Assembly: GCF_918797505.1 (NCBI RefSeq)
Contig: NC_092797.1
Coordinates: forward strand, 48,520,157 to 48,584,156
Origin: Bemisia tabaci
Taxonomy: Eukaryota > Arthropoda > Insecta > Hemiptera > Aleyrodidae
DNA: 64,000 nt
Direction of reading: 5' to 3'
Below are positions 55,380-64,000 of this stretch, piece after piece. Below the pieces are notes generated by a model. That model worked only from the letters and a program-made list of their open reading frames with translations. It did no database searches and was not told the DNA's origin. Numbering within the stretch: position 1 is the stretch's first letter; every line of letters starts with the position of its first letter. Both the position numbers and the translations under genes were made by a program.

Positions 55380-55830
55380 ATTTCGTGGCGTTAATCCGGT
55401 GAGAGCGGCAACGGATCCGCGCGGGAGCAAAATTCGAAAGATATTTGGCCGCTTATAATTGGCCCCTGGGCGCCGGCAATAATATCCTTAAACGGCGGCG
55501 ACTGCTCGCGGGTTTCCAACCCCGTCTTCCCTCGCCGCCCCCCCCCCCCGGTCCCGCGCGGGTACAAGACCGCGAATTTTGTCGCAACCACATTTCACTC
55601 GCCCGATTATAACGCCGATAACGCCCGAGCGCGTTATTGTTTCACCCGCAACCCGAGCCGGACTTGTTCCGACTTCCGAGTTCTGGATGCCGCAGGTCGC
55701 GTTGCCGGGAATCGTCGTGTTCGGCGATTTTAATGTCGTTGGTCCCGTGCTTTAGGGTCGATTATTCATTTTAATTACGTCGGATTTACATGGATCTACA
55801 AGGAAACCGCCAACTTTCGCCGTTCAAGAT
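55380..55830. promoter_or_regulatory. CpG-rich island, candidate enhancer
   Basis: Dense CpG plus GCTTATAATTGG, GGCAATAATATCC, CGATTATAACGCC, GCGCGTTATTG and TTCATTTTAATTACG motifs, with a C run near 55538-55547. TTTAT/TTATAA-type sites are typical of posterior Hox or caudal factors. It is MITE-free. The regulatory role is inference. Confidence 0.35.
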
Positions 55831-56098
55831 GCGGACTTCGAGTCAAAGATTGCAGAGCATCCGAGAGTTTGGAGTTTCATTGAGAAAATAGTTATTGTTA
55901 CGCCAAATTCAATTTGTTTCACTAGAAAGAAGTCGGTGCGTGTCAATTTTCGTCTATTTTAAATGTATGTTTGAGAATCCTACTAAGGTTGTAAAGAGGT
56001 GGTGAAACAGTCCTGGTTCCATACTATTTGGCAGGGGAAACAAGGCAAAAATATTCCCAAAATTTAAATTACAGTCAACAACTCTGACAAAATAGTCG

Positions 56099-56308
56099 CT
56101 TGGATCTAGAGTCCAGACTCTTAAAAACATTGACAAGAAAAAAACTCTTGATTCAATCGGACTTTTTGCTCGAATCAAAAGGAAATCTGCCTAAATCAGG
56201 GGCTCGGATCTTCAATTTAAGGAAAAATCGGATTGAGTCAAGAGTATTTTTTCTTGTCAATGTTATTAAGAGTCTGGACTCTAGATCCAAGCAACTTTTT
56301 TCCCAGTG
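56099..56308. mobile_element. CACTGG-end MITE, copy 4 (degraded left end)
   Basis: CTTGGATCTAGAGTCCAGAC and GTCTGGACTCTAGATCCAAG are intact inner arms, and the right terminus TTTTTTCCCAGTG remains. The left terminal CACTGG is lost. The interior has a deletion relative to 24370. Confidence 0.75.
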
Positions 56309-56402
56309 AATTTTTGAGCCTCAATGAGTATCAGTAAAAGACAGGGGGAGATTGTTCAGCTCAGGCAGATGAATTGGCATTTTTAGTGTTTTCCCTTGGT
56401 TC

Positions 56403-56580
56403 CAGTTGCAAAGGTTGAACGATCGATTGTCGATATTCCTCAATTTGAGGCCATGGTAAAGAATATGTTACCAAGGTGTCTGTTTCGAGCACGGCCCTGT
56501 TTATCGATCCTTTTTCCACAGGTTTAAATGGCAGATCAATCGATGTATCGCAAAACAGGGTACACCACTGCTTGGTTGTA
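56403..56580. mobile_element. hAT-like hairpin MITE, copy 4
   Basis: 178 bp. Left CAGTTGCAAAGGTTGAACG, right ACAGGGTACACCACTG; inner CACAGGTTTAAATGGCAG and ATCAATCGATGTATCGC. Flanks CTTGGTTC (56395-56402) and CTTGGTTG (56581-56588) agree at 7 of 8 positions. Confidence 0.75.
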
Positions 56581-56588
56581 ACGTTATA

Positions 56589-57317
56589 ATGTTGTTATTG
56601 TTTGCAAATTAGCTTCCTCTCCTCCCCAAAAGTCAATTCCCATTCGTAAATGCCACTCAAACCTCACTCCAAGTCGATAATTTCCCTTCCTTTCATGAAG
56701 GAAAAGAAAAAACCAGTATACATCTAAGCATGGTTTTTTTTACACCGCATCATACCAAAACAACCTGTAAGAGACAGTTCAATTTTCCTCACCCCACCAT
56801 TCCATTTTTTCTAAACGGCCCGTCGACTAAATGTCGCAGATCAACCCACGGATGAATTAGACGGAGAATCCCGAGTGTTAGGGGATGAAGACGGGGGGGG
56901 GGAGGCCGCTTACCCTAAATATCGCGGTCTGATGGAGCAGGAGCCTCCCCAATTAGAGAGACAAAAGGACAAGAGGGGTCGCCGCCGCAGTTTGCAAAGC
57001 AGCTTCTTCAAGCGAGGAAAGATCATTATTTAAGATGAACATTGATTCGGGCCCTCTTCCCGCTAAATTACAGCCACCCTCACACATAACCTCGAAAAAA
57101 ATGAGTCCGAGACTCTTTACCGTAATTGCCGCTACCTGTTAACACCTAATATTTCCCGCCCCGACTCTCGTGTTTTTTCCCTCCCCTAACACTTGTACTT
57201 TCCCGTTACTTCTTACCCTCTGCACCCGTGAAGCGAGTTTTTTTCTAACGCGCTCAACGCCTTGTTTTTTTCTTGTTTTATTCCTTTGATTTGTCAGAAC
57301 CGCAGGCCTATCATCAG
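56589..57317. other. Non-coding, no feature recognised
   Basis: Mixed composition with a G run near 56893-56902. Minus frame 57139-57342 has no domain. Confidence 0.35.
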
Positions 57318-57558
57318 AATTGATAGATAAAGCAATAGACAAAGAGGATGACGGGAAAATAGAGTGATCCTATTCGCTGCAACGGGTGGTTGTTATCGAC
57401 CAAAGAGGGAAAATGAAGGACTAACTAAAGGCTCTCTTGTGAGTTGCCGTTAGTTAGTCTATTTCTTACCTCCTTTGTCCATTGCAACCACCCGCTTCCA
57501 CCAATAAGATCCCTTCATTTTCTCTTGCCTTTCTTTTTCTATTGTTTGTCTATCAATT
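57318..57558. repeat. 241-bp foldback with ~110-bp arms
   Basis: Left AATTGATAGATAAAGCAATAG, GGGTGGTTGTTATCG and ACTAACTAA; right TTAGTTAGTC, GCAACCACCCGC and CTATTGTTTGTCTATCAATT (each quoted to 20 bases or fewer). Arms have scattered mismatches and a loop of about 20 bp. Its right end overlaps the start of the MITE at 57556. Confidence 0.75.
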
Positions 57559-57700
57559 GGACTACATTTTGCAATTTGGAACTATAAAGGCTGACCCATC
57601 TTAAAAAACACGTATGTGCATAGGGAAACTAATGGCACATATACGTTGTCTTTAAACTAGGCCAGAATTTATAGTTCCAAATTGCAAAATGCAGTCCAAT
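57556..57700. mobile_element. MITE, CATTTTGCAATT-end family, best copy
   Basis: Left ATTGGACTACATTTTGCAAT then TTGGAACTATAA; right TTATAGTTCCAAATTGC then AAAATGCAGTCCAAT. It is 145 bp with about 32-bp arms. It begins exactly where the foldback at 57318 ends. Confidence 0.85.
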
Positions 57701-58276
57701 TTCAATAATCAGCCCGCTGACGGCTTGAACAATAATTAGCTAGACTGCATTTTACGTGGAATTCCTCTCCACTGAAAACAATTTATCGTGGATTTCACCA
57801 TACTTCGACACAATAACACTATCAATTATGCTATGGTTTAATAACCAGACTTTTGGTAGCATTCAACACCTTGCAGCACATTTCAAACATAAGTTTGATA
57901 AGTACTATCTAGCCCCTGGTTGGATGATGCACTTAAAGTTTTACTGTGTCAAAAATCAAGTGAAGTTCGAGAAGTCGATTGAATTACTCAAAGAACTTGC
58001 CATTCTTTTTCCCAGTGGCATTTCTTATTTTTCCCCCAAAATTGAGCAAGATCCTTGAATTTTCCATTTATTTGAATTTTCAACGGACTACCAAGAATAT
58101 ATTCACAAACTACTGGATCAATACCATAGTATTTTGGCTACCAGGAGAGGTGACACGCTCATTCTCAGCCAATTTTTTTTTTTCGAATTTGCGAATCTTT
58201 GGGATTATTATTATTATCGAATTGGGATTATTATTGCGGAAGTATCATCGGAGTGGGATTTGGAAGGCGTAACGAC
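57701..58276. other. Non-coding, 100-codon frame not supported
   Basis: The + strand frame 57756-58058 has amino-acid variety closer to real protein than most here but no domain I recognise and no splice context. A sequence search could test whether it is a decayed gene fragment. Confidence 0.35.
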
Positions 58277-58374
58277 AAGGGTGTATCTTCATCTCTACAT
58301 GAGCCCTTTTTTCCATATAAGTCCATGCACTCCGGGGCTCATGAGGAAATAAATATACGCCCTTTTGACAGAGG
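58277..58374. repeat. GGGCTCATG foldback family, copy 4
   Basis: Left AAGGGTGTATCTTCATCTC then ACATGAGCCC; right GGGGCTCATGAGGAAATAAA then TATACGCCCTT. A GAGGAGCGACGA motif follows, as at 18619. Confidence 0.6.
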
Positions 58375-58479
58375 AGCGACGAAAAGAGTCGTCGCATGTG
58401 TTTTGAAAATACAATCGTTATGACAATAGGAATGCGAATGAATTCAGAAATTTGTTATACATATTGAACACGGAAAATG

Positions 58480-58720
58480 TGATTCCGGGGAAATATAAAT
58501 GGAAATGGCAATATCCTCTCCGAGGAAGCGAAACAGAGGCGCTATAAAACGGTGGGCTCATTAAATTTTCATTGGTTTCGAGCGGGAAAGCGGGGCGGTA
58601 TTTATGATTAGCCCGAGTGACAGTAAAAAATCGTTTCTCACAGCGCCGATTTACGTGCTGGTTCGATCGAGAATCGTTGCATACGGAAACCAGCGTTTGC
58701 GGAAGTGAACTTGAATGCAG
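58480..58720. promoter_or_regulatory. CpG-containing low-repeat block
   Basis: AATATAAATGG, GGCGCTATAAAACGG, CTCATTAAATTTTCATTGG and TATTTATGATTAGCC motifs in moderately CpG-rich sequence. GCTATAAAACG is TATA-like, but no transcription start can be shown. Confidence 0.25.
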
Positions 58721-60090
58721 TGTTGTCAGATTCCAAAATTTATCAATTTATACGATGCTGTTAATGTCAGAGTTCGGCAAGACTCAATAATTGCTCTAGA
58801 TGAATATTCAATTGCTTTTATCGCTTATTTTAGCTCATAAGATGGTAAAAATTTCCTTGTATTTCTGTCCTCACTTTTTTTCAACACGTCCAGTATGACG
58901 TCTGATTAATATTCCCCGTACACTGGAGTTTTTTTTTTGAAACCACTGAAATGATTGTTGTCTCGGTGGAATTACACTAGACGCACATACACTATTTTTT
59001 CAAAGAGTTTTCCACTCCGGGAAATACTCAATTAACGTTCCTGACGATCCAATGGGAAAATTGTTTTGCGTATCCCCAGAGGCTTTATTTCAAACGCAGT
59101 TTCAGATCACTTGGTTTAATCATTGAGACACGTTCGCTTATAAACTATCTTCTTTACCAATCAAATTAAAGTGAAGCATCTTTACCAAATGGGATGAGAT
59201 CATATTAACGCCATGGCAGTTCGCCTTCAATTTCAGAGTAGGCAACACAAAGCTCCCGCGTGGTCGAATAGTGGTATCGTCGTAGAAATGGCACTCTTGC
59301 TCCAAATACTTACAAAAAATAGCTTCTTACCACATCGGAAGAGGGTAATTAAACGGCATGCCATATTCACTGACAAAATTATAACTTAGTGAGTTAATTT
59401 TGTGAATCATTTTATTTTTTCGCACGGAAAACCGACAACCTCGCCGTTATAAAAATGGTTGACACAGCCACTTTTCCGCAATCGGTATTGTCATCCGGCG
59501 AGGAGCTGCACAGCGGGGGGTGTGCGAGGGGAGGAGGAGGGGGGGTGTTATTGCTTAAAAATTGACAAAGTCGCAAGGGAGCGCGAACCGCAAGAGCGGC
59601 GGTGCCAGGGGTGGCGCGGGGATAACAAGGACGAGATTTAAGTTGGTAACGATCAATGATAACATGTTTAAATAATACAGCGATTTATTTGAGTGGAAAT
59701 ATGGTCTCGTTTTAAATTTTGACAAATGATGAAGCTATGACGCGGGGGTTTGCGTAAATCTTCGGAGACCCGAGGAGGGTAAAAAACAAGACCGCTGCCT
59801 CTGTCTTACCCTCCGCGGCCGGTTTTTTTCTTCTTCTCTTCTCTTTTTTTCTCGTGCCTTTCCCTTCCCTGTCTTCGCTGCGGCTGAAGCGCGCGGCTTA
59901 TGCCGAAGACGCATTGTTCCGCGGCTGAAATTGTTGAATGGACCGCATTCGAATTTAAATTGTTTCGCCCGGCGGTCCTGCGCTGGCATTCCACGATTCG
60001 CTGAACCGGGAAATGGTCTTGGTCAATGCTCTTGATTTCAGCCTATGATGGGCTGCGGGGTTTTTTTTAGAAGTATTTTGGTGAACACTA
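58721..60090. other. Non-coding, no feature recognised
   Basis: AT-rich; a G-rich patch lies at 59513-59547 and opposing frames at 59735-59994 are compositional. Confidence 0.35.
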
Positions 60091-60331
60091 TTTGGACCGC
60101 GTTTAGCAGAAAGGAACCAAGATAATACCAACTTTTAAGGGGCAATTTAATTTTTTACAAGAGACTTTAAAGTGGATCCTTCAAATATTTAAGGAATTTG
60201 CTTACCCTTCAGAAAATGTATGTTTGCGCAAATATCCGCACATCCGTTTTCATGTAAAACATTAAAATTGCCCAAATAAATCTGGTAATAGCTAATGGAT
60301 GGCTTGGTTCCTTTCTTCGTAAAGCGGTCTA
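60091..60331. mobile_element. MITE, GGACCGCGTT-end family, copy 2
   Basis: Left TTTGGACCGCGTTTAGCAG then AAAGGAACCAAG; right CTTGGTTCCTTTCTTCG then TAAAGCGGTCTATTT. It is 241 bp, followed closely by a 40-bp tandem array. Confidence 0.7.
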
Positions 60332-60384
60332 TTTATGTGCGAAATCTTCGAAAATCGAAAACTTCGGTCATGCTGAAAAATATT

Positions 60385-60612
60385 CACCTTTTTGGGCAGC
60401 AATTTCAGTTCTCTGAAAAAACACGCACTTTGTTTCGGAGTAATTTCGATTTTTTGAAGATGACGCACCTTTTTGAGCAGCAATCTCACTGCCCTGCAAA
60501 ATAAGTAGTGTTTAAGCAGCAATCTCAATGCATCGAAAAATATTAACTTTTTTGAGCGGCAATCTCGATGCTCTAAAATATAAGCACCTTTTTGTGTAGC
60601 AATCTCGACAGA
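60385..60612. repeat. ~40-bp minisatellite, about 5.7 units
   Basis: Units start near 60385, 60425, 60466, 60506, 60545 and 60585 with the core CACCTTTTTGAGCAGCAATC then TCNNTGCNCTNAAAA. The second unit is the most diverged. Two apparent open frames (60292-60528) on opposite strands result from the array. Confidence 0.85.
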
Positions 60613-61260
60613 CCTAAGAAGCGAATCCTGGAGACGAGGTTAGACGGCTCGATGGAACTGAGTATTGTTGAGCGACGACGTTGGACGGTGCGCTCGGCGG
60701 TCGGGTCCGGCGGGCAGCGCGTCGAATCGGGCACAAGTTATTCGGGGCCGGGAGCCGGGGGAACCGGGTGAAATTGTCCCGCACACGTGACACTCCGTCA
60801 ATGCATCAGTCAACAGCCGACACACTCCGTAAATTACACACTCTTTTTTACTCCTCTCTATTTTCCCCGAGATTCCTCCATTCCGACCCTGGTAATAACG
60901 CCCCGGAGCCGACGTTGTCATCATCACCGACCAACGTTCTCAACAGTCACGGCATTTCATCAGTGAAATGACGCCGAGCTTTTTGAAAGCGAAGGGGCTG
61001 CTTTTAAATTGAATGGCAGAATTCTACTGAATGTCGAGTTCACACGCTGTAAATGAGAACTGATGATGGGAGTCATCAACAATATCGGTGCTCAACAGTT
61101 GGAATATTGTTACTTTGAGTTTTTATCGGAATTTGGACCAAATTCATTCCAATAGCCAGGTCAAACTTATCATGGTTGCGTCTCCAACTCTCATCCATCG
61201 CATCTTGTCGTGGGACTTGTAAGGCACCACTTAATATTTCACTAATGACGTAGATGATAT
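60613..61260. other. Non-coding, no feature recognised
   Basis: GC-richer at 60650-60780, where opposing 95- and 96-codon frames overlap. No domain recognised. Confidence 0.35.
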
Positions 61261-61399
61261 GAACCAAATTTTGCGATTAAGAACTACAATTTCTGGCTCA
61301 TAAAAGAAACAACATATTTGCCATTAGTTTTCCTATGTAGATAGGTGATTTTATGAATGAGCCAGAAATTCTAGTTCCTTAATGCAAAATAAAGTCAAT
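61261..61399. mobile_element. MITE, CATTTTGCAATT-end family, copy
   Basis: Left AACCAAATTTTGCGATTAAG then AACTACAATTTCTGGCTCAT; right ATGAGCCAGAAATTCTAGTT then CCTTAATGCAAAAT. Inner arms are nearly perfect. Confidence 0.75.
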
Positions 61400-62295
61400 A
61401 TGGTCCCGCAGTTTTCCTGTCTAAAAGGAGAGAGAAGAGAAAAATAACACAACTTTCAATTTAGATACCGCTTTTGTGTCAGTGATTTTCTTCTTAAAAT
61501 ATTGTCAAAAATGAAAGAAAAAAGGATTCTAAGTCTTCAGGCCGTATGCTCATCCTTCGGAGGAAAGGAAAAATAAAGAAGAAAAAAATACCGCGACAAG
61601 TGAAGCTATATGAGCCACAATAAGAACTTGACAACAATGTCAATATATAGAGGCACATCACACATTAATTCCTTCGTCATGCCATCATTTTGCCTCGGGC
61701 AGTCACGGCCCCCCTCCCCCTCCTGGGGGGCGCAATTTCCCGCGGTTAGCCCGCTCCCGCTTTTCAAATAGTGTTTTTTTTTTTTTATTTCTTTTTCATT
61801 AAACCTCTTTTGATTTTCGACACAACATAAGTACTGTAAGCTCTGACACTCCTCGCCTTTCACATTCTGTTTTCGAGTCCTTCGTTCGAGTCTCGTTTGA
61901 TGGACAGGTGTAGATATGAAGTTCCCGGGGTGGGAGGGTGGCGGCAATAAACTAAATTGACAATGATAAAAAATTAAGCGTATCTGATATGGATGACAGT
62001 TTTATAAGGACATAATCGAATGACTCGGAGTTGGAGAGAATGCTCTGGAGGATTTTCACTTTTCTTCGGGTCGCGTTTGAGGGTTAAGGTGGAGTGGAAA
62101 AGAAGATACTCGTTTCTCCGCGCCATTTTTGCTATCTTAGAGCTTGAATATAACAGATATTATCATGATTTTTCAAGATATTTTTACCGAAAAAATATAT
62201 TTTATAGACCTTATCCTGATACTACTTGACATTACTTTTGGCAGTCAATGCTCAAATTCGCTTGATGATGACTCATGGCCGAAAAGTTGAGCAGT
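61400..62295. other. Non-coding, no feature recognised
   Basis: AT-rich with a C-rich patch at 61710-61725. No recognised repeat or gene. Confidence 0.35.
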
Positions 62296-62431
62296 TTGAC
62301 TTCATTTTGCATTTAGGAACCACAATATTTAGACCATTCATAAAAACATTTAGCTACATACGGAAACTAATGGCTCACATTACGTTAGTTCCAAAATGAG
62401 CTAGAGAGATTCAGAGGTCTCAATTACAAAC
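62296..62431. mobile_element. MITE, CATTTTGCAATT-end family, left-preserved copy
   Basis: Left TGACTTCATTTTGCATTTAG then GAACCACAATATTTAGACC is clear, and GGAAACTAATGGCTCACATT matches the middle. The right end is scrambled. Confidence 0.6.
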
Positions 62432-62535
62432 GGTGTAGTTCTTTTTGGTGCAAGTAATTTTGAGCTCCGTGATCATGCTGAATTTGAGTTTTCCTTAATG
62501 TTTTTGTTAACTATGTTTTTTGAGCTGAAAACAAT

Positions 62536-63190
62536 GACGGCGCAGAGATACAACTATTCGCACTCGATGGATGTCCATGTTGTATCCGCAAAATTGAAGG
62601 CGCGATGATGCGAAGCGTGAACTCGCAATGCTTCGAATCCCGTATCAATCAGATTCGGGAGGAAAGTTTAAAAATGAGACCCGATTACGTCTCTCCTATC
62701 TTCGACTGTGTTACTCATGTAGCCCTGGCAGCTCCACCACAAAGGAGACACACGGTACCAACAAAAAAATGGAAATAGATCAAGTTTAAGGACGCGCGCG
62801 TCGTTGACGGCGTAGAGATGCAACTATTCGTACTTGATGGATGTCTGTGATGCATCTGCAAAATTGAAGGCGCGATGGCGTGAGGCGCGAACTCGCAATG
62901 ATCCGCTGCATGCTTCCAATATTTTGTCAATCCAATTCGGGAAGAAAAGTTGAAAATAAGGCCATATTACATGTCTCCTATCTTCGGTTGTGTTGGTCGT
63001 GTAGGCACCACTAAAAATGAGACAAACGGAACCAACATAATTGGGAAATAGAGCAGGTTAAAGGACGCGCGTTGTTGACGGCGCAGAGATACAACTATTC
63101 GTACTTGATGGATGTCCGTGATGCATCTTTAAAATTGAAGGCGCGATGGCGAGATGCGCGAATTCGCATAATACTCCGCTACACATCCTA
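62536..63190. repeat. ~270-bp tandem repeat, about 2.4 units
   Basis: Units start at GACGGCGCAGAGATACAAC (62536), GACGGCGTAGAGATGCAAC (62806) and again at 63077, periods of 270 and 271 bp. Shared blocks include ACTTGATGGATGTC, AAATTGAAGGCGCGATGG and TCTCCTATCTTCG. The last unit breaks off near 63190. Minus-strand frames (62715-62930 and 63058-63312) repeat the same peptide because of the array. Confidence 0.9.
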
Positions 63191-63417
63191 TGGAAATGTT
63201 TCACATATTTGCACTGGTTATATACCTCATGTACGGATGAAATCAGGGTGAAGAGACCGTGGTATGCACCACCAAATAGCAATTGAAAATACTCTAGAAT
63301 CGCGCGGTTCAAATTTATGGTCCGGTCAAGATATGAGATTCGCCTTTTGTCTCTCGGACATGTATATTTGTGTTATAAAATGTAATCAATGCAAAAGGTG
63401 TATTAACCAAAATTTTC

Positions 63418-63505
63418 ATAATTCTTATGTTGCAGGTAAGGACCTTTCAAGTCACTATTCTCTCAAGTATTCATGAGTGTTATATCCACGCTGCGGAAGG
63501 TAAGG
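63418..63505 (+). other. Candidate recursive splice site (ratchet point) 3
   Basis: An AT/T-rich tract ending CTTATGTTGCAG (to 63435) joins directly to GTAAGG (63436-63441). A branch-like TATTAACC lies about 30 nt upstream. A second 5' motif GTAAGG starts at 63500, giving a 64-nt cryptic exon (63436-63499). Its pyrimidine tract is weaker than at ratchet point 2. The length is not a multiple of three. Confidence 0.5.
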
Positions 63506-64000
63506 TTTGAAATCCTTTGTAAAAGTAAATATTTTAGCGGCACGATGTGTTTAACAAATCAACTCAAATTTTCTCAACTTTTCACCGACGGTGCATTTCC
63601 TTTCATTGATAAAGCAAAACCAAATCCACCATAGATTGATTTACGCCCGCTTGTCATTCAAAATTGAGGCGCAGAGTGAAATCGGGAAATTCACCGTTCC
63701 GTCCGGGAGAAAAACAGGACTATATTGCCAACAATTGGACAGCAATTGCGTTACGGCTGATTTTGAAGTTTCCCCCGTACAAAGCGACTTTGAATAATAC
63801 ATCAACCCTGTACCGCTGCAAATGGAATCGCGCACTCACCCACACATGCCCAGCCGCACACGCGTCAACCCACGCTTGCGGGACACATATTTGTTCTGAA
63901 TTCACCGCAATTGACAAAAATCGGGATTGATTGGGCCTCCTTCCCTCCGCCTTTCCGCCTTTTTTTACTCTCCAAATAATCCGGGCGCGAACGTAAGCCA
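63506..64000. other. Non-coding, presumed intronic
   Basis: Short overlapping frames on both strands near 63591-63930 have no domain. CpG content rises toward the end of the window. Confidence 0.35.

Noticed and set aside
57756..58058. 100-codon + strand frame with protein-like composition
   Set aside because: No recognised domain, no splice or promoter context; overlaps other frames. Not enough to call a gene.
58560..58575. TATA-like motif in GCTATAAAACG
   Set aside because: AT-rich DNA makes such matches common and no initiator or downstream gene is visible.
62715..63312. Repeated minus-strand peptide containing HPSSTNSCIS
   Set aside because: Comes from the 270-bp tandem array; no start, domain or splice context.

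Overview
This window looks like 64 kb of non-coding DNA from an insect nuclear genome. It is AT-rich, the longest open frame is 146 codons, and no frame resembles a known protein. It is packed with short terminal-inverted-repeat elements, foldbacks, mononucleotide runs and a few tandem repeats. There are no operons, ribosome sites, IS elements or CRISPR arrays. The dense MITE load and absence of genes suit a large hemipteran-type genome; a whitefly is my guess, but nothing in the sequence proves the species. No CDS is annotated because none can be supported.

The most informative signal is intronic. Three + strand sites, at 9829/9830, 32270/32271 and 63435/63436, have a T-rich tract ending in CAG joined directly to a 5' splice motif (GTGAGT, GTAAGC, GTAAGG). 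Each has another 5' splice motif 52 to 64 nt downstream. This is the arrangement of recursive-splicing ratchet points with short cryptic exons, known from very long introns of insect genes. The simplest reading is that most or all of the window lies inside one giant intron of a + strand gene whose exons are outside it.

Between these points lie several repeat families. Two copies of a 233-bp Transib-like element (1204-1436, 46810-47042) have GC-rich 5-bp duplications. A hAT-like hairpin family has four copies (19968, 48275, 49892, 56403), three with clear 8-bp duplications, and there is a separate 816-bp hAT-like element at 4892-5707. A family starting CACTGG has copies at 24370, 36039, 50263 and 56099 and a half copy at 15304. 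A family with ends like GGACTACATTTTGCAATT has about eleven copies. A family starting CTGCCGTGCTAAGG has four copies (17476, 28658, 31039, 34868). Several smaller families are listed one by one. Some are nested (30285 inside 29973; 36039 inside 35900; 44614 inside 44434), which gives a relative age order.

Tandem repeats include a ~270-bp unit at 62536-63190, a ~40-bp unit at 60385-60612, a 38-39 bp triplet at 11182-11296 and a 21-bp unit near 7971. Several CpG-rich, low-repeat islands (about 12000-12560, 15540-16160, 25700-26230, 28940-29360, 46430-46800, 53090-53520, 55380-55830, 58480-58720) carry TAATTA or TTTAT-type homeodomain-like motifs. They are candidate enhancers, which would fit a giant intron of a developmental regulator, but that part is inference.
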